Source: JAADHG01 sp964418645 (GTDB lineage: Bacteria > Bacteroidota > Bacteroidia > Flavobacteriales > Flavobacteriaceae). Taken from it: a DNA stretch of 56,339 nucleotides. Below, piece by piece: positions 25,937 through 34,457 of this stretch. Within the stretch, counting starts at the first letter, position 1. Every line of letters starts with the position of its first letter. The DNA lies in contig CAYQME010000012.1 of the NCBI GenBank assembly GCA_964418645.1, positions 1 to 56,339 of the forward strand. The letters are read 5' to 3'. Under the pieces are notes generated by a model, which saw nothing but the letters and a program-made list of their open reading frames with translations, was not told the origin of the DNA and did not search any database. The translations under genes were made by a program, and so were the position numbers.

Positions 25937-26656
25937 TTATTTAATAAACTCACTATACTGCATCACTCTAAAGTCGAAAGTAGTAAAGTTTGGATTACTG
26001 TTTTTTAATTGTTGATATAAAGGCATACTCCCAATAGCTCTGTTTGCGGATCCTGATGCTGATGTAAGTGAGATGGTTTTTATTATTCTTTTATCATTTC
26101 GAGCTAAGCGAGAAATCTCATCCTTATGTGATATCTCACTTAAGTTCGACACGACTGGAATGACGAATTGGTGAATACGAGGTACTTGGCTTGATACCAC
26201 TTCTAATTTTAAATCATAATTTTTAAGATGCCTTCTGAAAAAATATTCTGGTCCGTTTTTGCTATTTCCACCTGTAAACAAGAGTATATCTATATTTTGA
26301 TATTGTTGTAAATAACCCAATATTTTTCGTAGCTCAATATTTTTCATACCTAAATCGGAAGCATCTATTTTATCCCGTTCGGCACTTTCAACAATATCGC
26401 AAATACCTATTCTATGTTTAATTAAAAAGTGTTTGCGTTCTTCAATAGCTTCAGTAGAATTATCATATCGCAACTTTAAATCATGAATCTTATCAATATA
26501 TAACCAAAGTGAATTATAATAGCTACCATAACAAAAATTGACATCTTTCTCTAATAATTTACCAGTAGAAAAACGTGGTGGTGGTAAGGTACCAACAATT
26601 AACTTTGTGGTATCTTTTTGAATAAATGGTTTATAAGGATGTTGATGTAAAAACAT
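25937..26656 (-). CDS. uracil-DNA-glycosylase-like protein with in-frame repeat insertion
   Basis: A 239-residue protein of the uracil-DNA-glycosylase-like superfamily. HPYKPFIQKDTTKLIVGTLPPP is the N-terminal signature, FCYGSYYNSLW and GICDIVESAERDKIDASDLG follow, and LLFTGGNSKNGPEYFFRRHL is typical of the flavobacterial branch. Just before KRIIKTISLTSASGSANRA, a segment of about 20 residues (VVSNLSEISHKDEISRLARND) is encoded by a copy of the dispersed palindromic repeat (26094-26165). The frame is kept, so the protein may still work. ATG at 26656 is chosen; the frame extends upstream only across the antisense of the ribosomal protein THX gene. Confidence 0.78.
   Translation of the reverse strand: MFLHQHPYKPFIQKDTTKLIVGTLPPPRFSTGKLLEKDVNFCYGSYYNSLWLYIDKIHDLKLRYDNSTEAIEERKHFLIKHRIGICDIVESAERDKIDASDLGMKNIELRKILGYLQQYQNIDILLFTGGNSKNGPEYFFRRHLKNYDLKLEVVSSQVPRIHQFVIPVVSNLSEISHKDEISRLARNDKRIIKTISLTSASGSANRAIGSMPLYQQLKNSNPNFTTFDFRVMQYSEFIK
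26094..26165. repeat. palindromic repeat copy inside the UDG-like gene
   Basis: TCATTTCGAGCTAAGCGAGAAATCTCAT answered by ATATCTCACTTAAGTTCGA and a closing GGAATGACG. The same arms (TCGA-C, GAGATTTCTC) appear in the trp junction copies. Confidence 0.82.
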
Positions 26657-26714
26657 AAACTTGATTATGACATAAAAATCAATTAAATTTAGACCATCTA
26701 AACATACAACTATT

Positions 26715-26972
26715 ATGGGAAAAGGCGATAAAAAAACTAGACGAGGTAAAATAACAATGGGTACTTTTGGTGTTAGACGTCCAAGAAAACGAAATAAACC
26801 TTTAGTAGTTATTTCAACTAAGAAAAAAACAAAAGCTCCTGCAAAGCCTAAAGTTGCAGCTAAACCCAAAGCTAAAACAACGACAAAAACAAAGGCTTCA
26901 GCAAAAGTAAAGGCTGAAACCAAACCTAAAACTAAGGCTGCTGCAAAAGCAAAGACAGAAGCTAAAAAATAA
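26715..26972 (+). CDS. 30S ribosomal protein bTHX with a Lys/Ala-rich histone H1-like tail
   Basis: An 85-residue basic protein. Residues 1-28 (MGKGDKKTRRGKI, GTFGVRRPRKRNK) match Thermus Thx, a small peptide buried in the 30S head. After a short hydrophobic patch (LVVIS), residues about 37-85 are a low-complexity tail of K, A, P and T with AKPK/TKTK/AKAK repeats, like histone H1 or bacterial H1-like proteins. The known Thx peptide is only about 26 residues, so the tail is an extension. Divergent from the UDG-like gene with 58 bp between. Confidence 0.85.
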   Translation: MGKGDKKTRRGKITMGTFGVRRPRKRNKPLVVISTKKKTKAPAKPKVAAKPKAKTTTKTKASAKVKAETKPKTKAAAKAKTEAKK

Positions 26973-26973
26973 A

Positions 26974-27060
26974 TTATCATTCCTATAAAGGCAGTAATCT
27001 TGTGAATTTTAGTTTGATTGCAAATGGATTCCTTCCCGATAGTTAACAGGATGAAAATGA
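26974..27060. repeat. dispersed repeat after bTHX gene
   Basis: ATCATTCCT (26976-26984) and a distal GGATTCCTTCCCGATAGTTAACAGGAT segment ending in GAAAATGA resemble the arms of the GGATTCC/CATTCCTG repeat copies near 32600 and 43050. It lies between two convergent genes. Confidence 0.55.
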
Positions 27061-27069
27061 ATAATAAAA

Positions 27070-27828
27070 CTATCTAATGAAAACCAATTCTTTATCGCTA
27101 GACATGGCTTTACTTAATCCATAACCTTCACAATTAAAGGCCTTAATATCGTCTATAGTGTTGGCATTTGTGTCTATAATATAACGCGCCATATGGCCTC
27201 TTGCTAATTTTGCGAAGGTCATAATCATTTTATATTCTCCATTTTTAAAATCTTTAAAACTAGCTGTAATTACTGATGCTTTTAATGCTTTACCATCTAT
27301 AGCTTTAAAATATTCTTTACTAGCAAGATTTAAAAGCAACTCATTATCTTTCAACTCTTCATTTAATGCTTGTGTAATTTTCTTTTTCCAGAATTCATAT
27401 AAGTTTTTATGCTTTCCAACAGGAAATTTTGTTCCCATTTCCAATCTATATGGCTGCATTAAATCCATAGGTTTTAAAATACCATATAAGCCAGAAATAA
27501 TACGAACTGTATCTTGTAGCTTCTCTAACTTTTCCTTTGGAATAGTATAGGCATCCAAACCTCTATACACATCGCCGCTGAAAGCATAAATAGCTGGTCT
27601 TGCATTGTCTTTTGTAAAAGGGAGTTGCCAGTTTTGATTACGCTCGTAATTAAGCTGTCCTAAATTATTTGAAATACTCATAAGTTTAGATAAACTTCTA
27701 GCCGATTTCTTTTTAAGCAGTTTATTTAAACGTTCGGATTCTTTTAAAAAACAAGACTCTGTTGTTGCAGATGTTGGTAATTTACTCTCTAAATTGAGTG
27801 ATTTGGCAGGTGATAAAACAAGTTTCAT
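27070..27828 (-). CDS. yaaA: peroxide stress protein YaaA
   Basis: A 252-residue member of the YaaA/UPF0246 family. MKLVLSPAKSL at the start and AIYAFSGDVYRGLDAYTI, ILSGLYG-like IISGLYGILKP and LLNLASKEYFKAI are the family blocks. In E. coli YaaA limits free intracellular iron and protects DNA under peroxide stress; that role is carried over by homology. Monocistronic on the minus strand. Confidence 0.92.
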   Translation of the reverse strand: MKLVLSPAKSLNLESKLPTSATTESCFLKESERLNKLLKKKSARSLSKLMSISNNLGQLNYERNQNWQLPFTKDNARPAIYAFSGDVYRGLDAYTIPKEKLEKLQDTVRIISGLYGILKPMDLMQPYRLEMGTKFPVGKHKNLYEFWKKKITQALNEELKDNELLLNLASKEYFKAIDGKALKASVITASFKDFKNGEYKMIMTFAKLARGHMARYIIDTNANTIDDIKAFNCEGYGLSKAMSSDKELVFIR

Positions 27829-27936
27829 AGTTTAACTAATTTACAATTCAAATTTACAAACTTAACTTGTGTATTTATTATGTCTCTTTAAAATTATTTC
27901 TATAATTCTATAGATTGCATTGATAACAAACTAATC

Positions 27937-28962
27937 CTAATGTTTGGTATAGCCACGCCATTTCTCGATACATTGTTGCATATCATCTGGAATTTCAGAA
28001 GTAAAGGACATCCATTTTCCCGTATTAGGATGTTCGAAACCTAAAGTTTTTGCATGTAATGCTTGTCGTGGTAACACTTTAAAACAGTTCTCAACAAATT
28101 GCTTATATTTAGTAAAAGTAGTGCCTTTTAAAATGTGTTCACCACCATAACGCTCATCATTAAACAAAGTATGCCCTAAATGTTTCATGTGCACACGTAT
28201 TTGATGTGTGCGTCCTGTTTCTAGTTTGCAGGATATCAAAGTAACATAACCCAAACGTTCTAAAACTTTATAATGCGTTACAGCAGGTTTGCCTTTATCT
28301 TCATCGTAACCTTCAAAAACAGTATTCTGTAAACGATTTTTAGGATGCCTACCAATATTGCCTTCAATAGTCCCTACATCGTCATCCATATTTCCCCAAA
28401 CCAAAGCCGTATATTCACGTGTACTGGTTTTTTCGGCAAACTGATTGGACAAATGTGCCATAGCTTTTTCGGTTTTGGCAATAACTAAGAGTCCACTGGT
28501 ATCTTTATCTATGCGATGTACTAATCCTGGGCGTTCGCTAGAGTTATTTGGCAAGTTTTCAAAATGAAATGTCAATGCGTTTATAAGTGTGCCTGAGTAA
28601 TTTCCATGTCCTGGATGCACAACCATTCCAGCAGGTTTATTAACAACCATAAGATCTTCATCTTCGTAAACAATATCAATAGGAATATCTTCAGGAACTA
28701 ATAAATTTTCATGAGGTGGATGCGAAAACAGCACTCTAATTTCGTCAAGTGGTTTCACTTTGTAATTAGATTTTACTGGAGTTCCGTTTACTCTTATACT
28801 CCCCTCTTTAGCTGCTGCCTGAATTTTATTGCGTGTTGCATTTTCAATAAAATTCATTAAATATTTGTCTATTCGTAAGGGTTGTTGACCCTTTTCAACA
28901 GTAAATGCGTGGTGTTCGTACAAGAGGTCATCCGCTTCAGGTAAATTTACATTCTCCTCCAT
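27937..28962 (-). CDS. rluD: RluA-family 23S rRNA pseudouridine synthase (RluD-like)
   Basis: 341 residues: an N-terminal S4-like RNA-binding domain (LRIDKYLMNFIENATRNKIQ) then the catalytic domain with VVNKPAGMVVHPG and the active-site HRIDKDTSGLLVIAKT (catalytic Asp). LETGRTHQIRVHM is also conserved. It makes pseudouridines, probably in helix 69 of 23S rRNA. Downstream of the PASTA gene by 5 bp, an arrangement I associate with flavobacteria. Confidence 0.92.
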   Translation of the reverse strand: MEENVNLPEADDLLYEHHAFTVEKGQQPLRIDKYLMNFIENATRNKIQAAAKEGSIRVNGTPVKSNYKVKPLDEIRVLFSHPPHENLLVPEDIPIDIVYEDEDLMVVNKPAGMVVHPGHGNYSGTLINALTFHFENLPNNSSERPGLVHRIDKDTSGLLVIAKTEKAMAHLSNQFAEKTSTREYTALVWGNMDDDVGTIEGNIGRHPKNRLQNTVFEGYDEDKGKPAVTHYKVLERLGYVTLISCKLETGRTHQIRVHMKHLGHTLFNDERYGGEHILKGTTFTKYKQFVENCFKVLPRQALHAKTLGFEHPNTGKWMSFTSEIPDDMQQCIEKWRGYTKH

Positions 28963-28967
28963 TTAAA

Positions 28968-29519
28968 CTAGCTTTTACCATTACCTAAAACCAAATCTAT
29001 TTTTGAGGTTTTCTCCAACATTGTTCCTTCTTTTATTGTTTTTCCTTTAAACTTTATGATGAGAACTTCATCTTTACCAATATCATTAACATAGGTAATC
29101 TTCCCTACTTTAAAACCTAAGGCTTCCAAAGTTGGTTTGGCTTGTCGCAATGTACGTCTAATAATAGATGGAATAGCAACTTTACGATATCCTGAAGGAT
29201 TTAGAGTGAGGTATATTTTTCGATTTTCTTTTACTAAAGAACCCGCTTCTGGTTGTTGATCAATAACAGAATATTTTGGATAATTAGGATTATAATTTGC
29301 AGAATCTTGAACTACCATTCGTAAATCATTATCGTCAATTTCAATTTGTACAACCTCTAAAGTTTTTCCTTTTAATTCGGGAACTTCAACAAAATCACCA
29401 TGATTGGTAGCGTATTTTAAATACCGAAGCACAAAAAAAACTAGCACTATAATGGCAAGAACTGCCAATACAAGTTGCTTAAAAAATACTTTACTGGTTA
29501 AAAATTTTATAAGACTCAT
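28968..29519 (-). CDS. membrane-anchored PASTA-domain protein
   Basis: 183 residues: a cytoplasmic start, one membrane helix (about 14-30, LVLAVLAIIVLVFFVL), then two PASTA repeats (VEVPELKGKTLEVVQIEIDD and VAIPSIIRRTLRQAKPTLEAL). PASTA domains bind peptidoglycan or beta-lactams in other proteins; here no kinase or transpeptidase domain is attached. It is cotranscribed with rluD and divergent from ddl, a cell-wall gene. Confidence 0.88.
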   Translation of the reverse strand: MSLIKFLTSKVFFKQLVLAVLAIIVLVFFVLRYLKYATNHGDFVEVPELKGKTLEVVQIEIDDNDLRMVVQDSANYNPNYPKYSVIDQQPEAGSLVKENRKIYLTLNPSGYRKVAIPSIIRRTLRQAKPTLEALGFKVGKITYVNDIGKDEVLIIKFKGKTIKEGTMLEKTSKIDLVLGNGKS

Positions 29520-29700
29520 TGGATATTAAATATGTAACAAAACTACACAAATTTATAGTTTCATAAATTAATTAGGTAAACTTTAGTTTTAGTATATACG
29601 TTATATTAAAACAAAAGATTTTTAGTTAGATGAATAAATGATATTTTTACAAAACGATTAAACCGTTTATTTATTGAATTAAAATAATAAGAATAAAAAT

Positions 29701-30675
29701 ATGCAGAAAAAGGTTGCTATTATTATGGGAGGCTATTCTAGTGAATATGTGATTTCTTTAAAAAGCGGAAACGTTATTTATGAGTCTCTTGATAGTAAAA
29801 AATACGATTGCTATAAAGTTCACATCTTTGAAAATAAATGGGTTTATGTTGACAATAATGATACTGAATACCCTATAAATAAAAATGATTTTTCTGTAAC
29901 TGTAAACAATTCAAAAATCACTTTTGATTGTGTATTCAATGCCATTCATGGTTCTCCTGGGGAAGATGGACTTATGCAAGCCTATTTTGAATTATTGAAT
30001 ATTCCTCAAACAAGTTGTGGCATGTATCAAGCTGCACTTACCTTTAATAAACGCGATTGCTTAAGTGTCCTTAAACCTTATGGTATTAATACGGCAGAAT
30101 CATATTCTATCAATCTTGGAGATACTATTAATGAAGATGCTATAACTGCTAAAGTAGGACTCCCTTGTTTTGTTAAAGCAAATAGAGCCGGAAGCAGTTT
30201 TGGTATCACCAAAGTCTATAAAAAAGAAGGGTTAAAAAATGCTATAAGTTTCTCTTTTAAAGAAGACGACGAAATTATAATTGAAGCTTTTTTAGATGGT
30301 ATCGAAGTCTCAGTTGGTGTGATTACATACAAAGGTAAAACCAAAGTCTTACCAATTACCGAAATAGTAAGCAACAATGATTTTTTCGATTACAAAGCCA
30401 AATATTTGGGTGAATCACAAGAAATAACACCTGCAAGAATACCTGAAGAGATGGCAAACAAGGTGAAAAACATTGCCAAACAAGTGTATGAAATTCTTAA
30501 AATTAAAGGCTTTAGCAGAAGTGAATATATCTTTAAAGATGGAGAGCCACATCTTCTGGAAGTTAATACCGTTCCTGGATTTACCAAAGAAAGCATATTA
30601 CCTCAACAAGCATTAGCCGCTGGAATTGCATTAGACGAATTATTTAGTAATGCTATTGAAGAAGCTTTAAAATAA
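29701..30675 (+). CDS. ddl: D-alanine-D-alanine ligase
   Basis: A 324-residue ATP-grasp enzyme making D-Ala-D-Ala for peptidoglycan. AIIMGGYSSEYVISLKSG (N-terminal glycine motif), IHGSPGEDG, CFVKANRAGSSFGITKV and LLEVNTVPGFT with metal-binding Glu/Asn are all present. It is 18 bp before coaD and divergent from the PASTA-rluD operon. Confidence 0.95.
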   Translation: MQKKVAIIMGGYSSEYVISLKSGNVIYESLDSKKYDCYKVHIFENKWVYVDNNDTEYPINKNDFSVTVNNSKITFDCVFNAIHGSPGEDGLMQAYFELLNIPQTSCGMYQAALTFNKRDCLSVLKPYGINTAESYSINLGDTINEDAITAKVGLPCFVKANRAGSSFGITKVYKKEGLKNAISFSFKEDDEIIIEAFLDGIEVSVGVITYKGKTKVLPITEIVSNNDFFDYKAKYLGESQEITPARIPEEMANKVKNIAKQVYEILKIKGFSRSEYIFKDGEPHLLEVNTVPGFTKESILPQQALAAGIALDELFSNAIEEALK

Positions 30676-30693
30676 ATATCTTATTTTTATTAA

Positions 30694-31152
30694 ATGAAAC
30701 GAGCTATTTTTCCAGGATCCTTCGACCCGTTAACTTTAGGACATTACGACATTATAAAACGTGGTGTCACACTTTTTGATGAAATAATTGTAGCTATTGG
30801 AGTAAATGCTTCCAAGACATATATGTTTTCGCTTGAAGAGCGCATGCAATTTATTGAAAAGGCTTTTGCTGATGAACCCAAAATAAAAGTCATGACCTAT
30901 AAAGGTTTAACAGTTGATTTCTGTAAAGAAATAGATGTGAAATTTATTTTACGTGGTTTACGTAATCCTGCCGATTTTGAGTTTGAAAAGGCTATAGCAC
31001 ACACTAATCGCGATTTAGCACCTATAGAGACTGTATTTTTATTAACCTCAGCTGACACTTCTTATATTGCTTCCTCAATTGTTAGAGATGTAATTAGAAA
31101 TAATGGTAATTATACCAAACTGGTTCCTAAAAGTGTTAGAGTAAAAAAATGA
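30694..31152 (+). CDS. coaD: phosphopantetheine adenylyltransferase
   Basis: A 152-residue nucleotidyltransferase for CoA synthesis. The PGSFDPLTLGHYDI (HxGH-type) motif, the ILRGLRN substrate loop and TSADTSYIASSIVRD are intact. Its stop overlaps the ATG of the next gene by 4 bp (ATGA), so the two are translationally coupled. Confidence 0.95.
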   Translation: MKRAIFPGSFDPLTLGHYDIIKRGVTLFDEIIVAIGVNASKTYMFSLEERMQFIEKAFADEPKIKVMTYKGLTVDFCKEIDVKFILRGLRNPADFEFEKAIAHTNRDLAPIETVFLLTSADTSYIASSIVRDVIRNNGNYTKLVPKSVRVKK

Positions 31153-31559
31153 AACCTTTCAGTATTAACTTTCTAGATCATGTTGCTATTCGTGTTAAAA
31201 ACATGGACGTTTCTATAGAATGGTACTCAAGAGTTATGGGTTTAAAAAAATACCAATTAGAAAAATGGGGTGAATTTCCTGTGTTTATGTTATCTGGTAA
31301 AAGCGGAATTGCCATTTTTCCTTCTAATCTTAAAGATGAAAAATGTAGTCATTTATCACGAAATGTAAAGATTGATCATTATGCTTTTAATGTATCCAAT
31401 GAAGATTTTAAAAAAGCACAAGATTATTTGAATTCAATTAATGAACCTTTTCAATTTCAAGACCATCACTACCTGCATTCTATCTATTTAAAAGATCCTG
31501 ATAAACATACGGTAGAACTAACTACATTGCTTGTTGATGAAGAAGAATTCTTTAAATAA
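31149..31559 (+). CDS. VOC/glyoxalase-fold metalloprotein
   Basis: 136 residues with the vicinal-oxygen-chelate pattern: LDHVAIRVKNMDVSIEWYSRVMGL, then IDHYAFNVSNEDF and HTVELTT, giving candidate metal ligands His, His and Glu. Members act as glyoxalase I, dioxygenases or resistance proteins; substrate not predictable. Overlaps coaD by 4 bp and abuts the convergent XRE gene stop. Confidence 0.82.
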   Translation: MKPFSINFLDHVAIRVKNMDVSIEWYSRVMGLKKYQLEKWGEFPVFMLSGKSGIAIFPSNLKDEKCSHLSRNVKIDHYAFNVSNEDFKKAQDYLNSINEPFQFQDHHYLHSIYLKDPDKHTVELTTLLVDEEEFFK

Positions 31560-32375
31560 TTACACTTTATTCTCAATCATTTTTATCGATTTAAAAAGAA
31601 TAATAATTTCAATTACTTGCGCTGGGTTTAGCATTATTAACCCAACAAAAGCGAAAATAATTGTTAGGAATAATATTCCTGCTAAAATTTCAAATCCACC
31701 TGCTATATTTGCTAAAACACCATGAGATTTACTTAAACGCATTAAAGCAATACCAAATACTATTGTAAAGCATCCAAATATTATCGCTTTAATTGTCACA
31801 GTAAATTCAACTCCTAAAAAATCATTATATAAAGAAATAACATCGTAGCAATAAAATATAAAAGCAATAAAAATTAATATGAATGCTGCTATTTTAAGTA
31901 ATTCTATTTTATAAATATTTCCTAATAGGATAAAGCCTCTCATAAAAAATAAAAAAGAAACAAAAAGAATAATTTTAAATACTATATATAAGATATTAGA
32001 AATTGGGTTTTCTCCGTGCTCAAACCAATAAACATCTATTCCGAATTCAATAAAACTAGAAACAAAGTAAAGCAATCCTAAAATCCAAGAAAGAGTTAAT
32101 TGACTTTTATATGAATCTATCGAGACTTTCTTATCTTCAATTAATACTGCTTTTTTTAATTTATTTCTAAAATTAGACTCCTCTATTTCATCTATTTTAT
32201 ATCCTAAAACTTCTAAAATAGTTTTTATCGTAAAACTTCTGGGAGTAACATCACCTGCTTCTATACGCTGAATAGTTCGTACACTAATATTACATTTCTC
32301 TACTAATTCTTCCTGAGTTAAGCCTTTTTGCTTTCTAAGTTCGGAAATCTTTCTTCCTAATTCTGGCTGTTTCAT
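31560..32375 (-). CDS. membrane-anchored XRE-family HTH protein
   Basis: About 271 residues. The N-terminal HTH_3 domain (PELGRKISELRKQKGLTQEELVEKC-NISVRTIQRIEAGD) binds DNA, and the rest holds about five hydrophobic segments ending in a cytoplasmic tail. Such HTH plus membrane architectures are common in flavobacteria, and the membrane part may sense a signal or tether the DNA-binding domain. ATG at 32375 gives a typical start (MKQPELG); ATG at 32399 adds eight residues and is possible. Target unknown. Confidence 0.82.
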   Translation of the reverse strand: MKQPELGRKISELRKQKGLTQEELVEKCNISVRTIQRIEAGDVTPRSFTIKTILEVLGYKIDEIEESNFRNKLKKAVLIEDKKVSIDSYKSQLTLSWILGLLYFVSSFIEFGIDVYWFEHGENPISNILYIVFKIILFVSFLFFMRGFILLGNIYKIELLKIAAFILIFIAFIFYCYDVISLYNDFLGVEFTVTIKAIIFGCFTIVFGIALMRLSKSHGVLANIAGGFEILAGILFLTIIFAFVGLIMLNPAQVIEIIILFKSIKMIENKV

Positions 32376-32572
32376 GTTATATATGCTTTTAATTTCCATA
32401 CAATGTTAGTTCACCAAATTTAATTTTCAAGCTTATTAATTAGTCTTTTGCCCGGCATTTACCCGACATTCACTTGTTTATAATACGTGCAAGAGTTTTT
32501 ATTATTTCTACTGTCATTCTAAATGTAGTACATAAATATACAAATGAGAAAATATCACGCCAAAAAATGATT

Positions 32573-32609
32573 TATCATTCCTGTTAATTCCGATAGCTAT
32601 CAGAAAGGT
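32573..32609. repeat. dispersed repeat with CATTCCTG/TCCGATAGCTATCAGA hairpin
   Basis: CATTCCTGTTAATTCCGATAGC followed by TATCAGAAAGG, a hairpin like that in the trpD-trpC copy (CCCGA...TCGGG). It lies upstream of the minus-strand XRE gene and 3' of the SulP gene. Confidence 0.55.
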
Positions 32610-32637
32610 GTCTTTTTAATTTTAATTTCATTTCATA

Positions 32638-32666
32638 ATGGATTCCCGTTTTCACGGGAAAGACAA
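32638..32666. repeat. dispersed repeat, GGATTCCCG/CGGGAA type
   Basis: ATGGATTCCCGTTTTCACGGGAAAGACA. TTCCCG pairs with CGGGAA around a TTTTCA loop; the flanks follow the ATGGATTCC...GACA pattern of the copy at 43038. It lies 18 bp from the stop of the SulP gene and may act as its terminator. Confidence 0.65.
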
Positions 32667-32683
32667 TTTAGATTAATTTAGAT

Positions 32684-34306
32684 TTAAAGATTGTACTCTC
32701 CCAAACCCTTAGTAAAGGCTTCAGGGTTTTCGGCCAAATGGTAACGCGGATCGTCAATTGCTTCAACAATAACATCTCTAAATTTTGGACTGGATTTATA
32801 TAGCAATACTTTACAATCTTCGCTCAAGTGTTTTAATTTAACTTGTTTCCCTTCGGCTTCATATTTGTTTACCAAATTAAAAACAGCCTCAATGGCAGAA
32901 TGGTCACTAACACGAGATTCTACAAAATCAATTTCAATCTTTTCTGGGTCATTCTTAACATCAAACTTATCGTTAAATGCCGCAATACTTCCAAAGAATA
33001 AGGGTCCCCAAATTTCATAAACCTTAGTGCCATCGGTTTTCATACGTTTACGTGCACGAATGCGTTTTGCATTTTCCCAAGAAAACACCAAAGCACTCAC
33101 AATAACACCTGAAATTACGGCAATTGCCAAATCAAAAAGAACAGTTAATAATGATACCAAAATCAATACAAATAAATCTGTCTTCGGAATTTTATTAATT
33201 ATCCTAAAACTACTCCATGCAAAGGTTCCAATGACGACCATAAACATTACACCAACCAATGCGGCAATAGGTACTTGCTCAATTAAACTAGAAGCAAATA
33301 AGATAAATCCTAATAATGCTAAAGCTGCTACAATACCAGATAACCGTCCACGACCACCACCTTTTATATTAATTATGGATTGCCCAATCATAGCACAACC
33401 TCCCATACCACCAAATAAACCAGTGATGATATTAGCAACTCCTTGTGCCATACATTCTTTGTTTGAATTCCCTCGAGTTTCAGTGAGTTCGTCAATTAAA
33501 TTTAAGGTCATTAAGGATTCAATTAACCCAATAGCTGCAAGAATTAAAGCATATGGTCCAATAAATTTTATGGTTTCTATATTAAAAGGGACTTTATTAA
33601 AAATATCAAACTGAAATTGTGGTAAGCCACCTTTTAGTCCGTCACCTCCACCATCTGTAATAAAACTGCCTACCGTAGCTACATTTAATTTTCCAAGAAT
33701 TACAATAGCCGAAACCACCAAAATAGCAATCAATGCTTCAGGCACTTTTTTAGTAAGTTTTGGTAAGCCTACCATAATTCCCATAGTTAATGCAACCAGA
33801 CCAACCATTGTCCAAAGCTGTTTGCCATTCATCCAAACTTCCTGACCATCTTCAACGATCATAAACATGCCTAATTGCGATAAAAATATCACGATAGCTA
33901 GTCCATTTACAAATCCCATCATTACAGGATGCGGGATTAAACGTACAAACTTCCCCAATTTAAAAACACCAGCAAGCATTTGTATAATGCCCATTAAAAT
34001 AACCGTTGCAAACAAATAGTATAACCCAAGACTTTCGCCTACTTCTCCCATCGCATTGCCTTCGGCTACCAAACTTACCATGACTACTGCTAACGCTCCT
34101 GTAGCACCACTTATCATTCCTGGGCGACCACCAAAAACAGCGGTAATTAAACCAATCATAAAGGCCGCATACAGCCCAACCAATGGGTCTACACCAGCAA
34201 CAAAAGCAAAGGCAACCGCTTCGGGCACTAAAGCAAGTGCAACTGTAAGCCCACTTAAAATATCGTTTTTAGCATTTGCGGCTCGTTTTCTAATAAACTC
34301 TGTCAT
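32684..34306 (-). CDS. SulP (SLC26-type) anion transporter with STAS domain
   Basis: 540 residues. About 10-12 membrane helices begin after GLTVALALVPEAVAFAFVAGVDPLVGLYAAF, the conserved SulP TM1/TM3 region, and FGGMGGCAMIGQSIINIKGGGRGRLSGI is the conserved mid-protein segment. A C-terminal STAS domain (about 425-520) follows. Members carry sulfate, bicarbonate or dicarboxylates; GNAMGEVG-type details do not settle the substrate. Monocistronic, with a 417-bp region of structured DNA upstream. Confidence 0.92.
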   Translation of the reverse strand: MTEFIRKRAANAKNDILSGLTVALALVPEAVAFAFVAGVDPLVGLYAAFMIGLITAVFGGRPGMISGATGALAVVMVSLVAEGNAMGEVGESLGLYYLFATVILMGIIQMLAGVFKLGKFVRLIPHPVMMGFVNGLAIVIFLSQLGMFMIVEDGQEVWMNGKQLWTMVGLVALTMGIMVGLPKLTKKVPEALIAILVVSAIVILGKLNVATVGSFITDGGGDGLKGGLPQFQFDIFNKVPFNIETIKFIGPYALILAAIGLIESLMTLNLIDELTETRGNSNKECMAQGVANIITGLFGGMGGCAMIGQSIINIKGGGRGRLSGIVAALALLGFILFASSLIEQVPIAALVGVMFMVVIGTFAWSSFRIINKIPKTDLFVLILVSLLTVLFDLAIAVISGVIVSALVFSWENAKRIRARKRMKTDGTKVYEIWGPLFFGSIAAFNDKFDVKNDPEKIEIDFVESRVSDHSAIEAVFNLVNKYEAEGKQVKLKHLSEDCKVLLYKSSPKFRDVIVEAIDDPRYHLAENPEAFTKGLGEYNL

Positions 34307-34410
34307 GATGGTTTGTTTTTAGGAAGCGGCAAAAATACAGTTAATATTTTTACACACTAGCTTTTGTAATACCTAAAAATACAAAAATGAAGTATTCCTT
34401 TTTGTGTATT

Positions 34411-34432
34411 CTATACGTAGGGTTACGTATAG
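34411..34432. promoter_or_regulatory. perfect inverted repeat CTATACGTA-N4-TACGTATAG
   Basis: Nine-base arms separated by GGGT, 105 bp upstream of the SulP start on the minus strand. The TACGTA core with a 4-bp spacer is like the binding sites of dimeric HTH regulators (possibly LuxR-type). Its regulator is unknown. Confidence 0.55.
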
Positions 34433-34457
34433 ACTTTCTCATAAAAAAGGTTAACTT

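Noticed and set aside
26657..26980. N-terminal extension of the UDG-like gene by about 108 residues
   Set aside because: It is the antisense of the bTHX gene (the A/V/F-rich protein is its lysine/alanine tail reversed); HPYKPF family start follows ATG 26656.
33027..33614. 195-codon plus frame antisense to the SulP gene
   Set aside because: Long only because the membrane protein's codons lack stops in that antisense frame; no domain seen.
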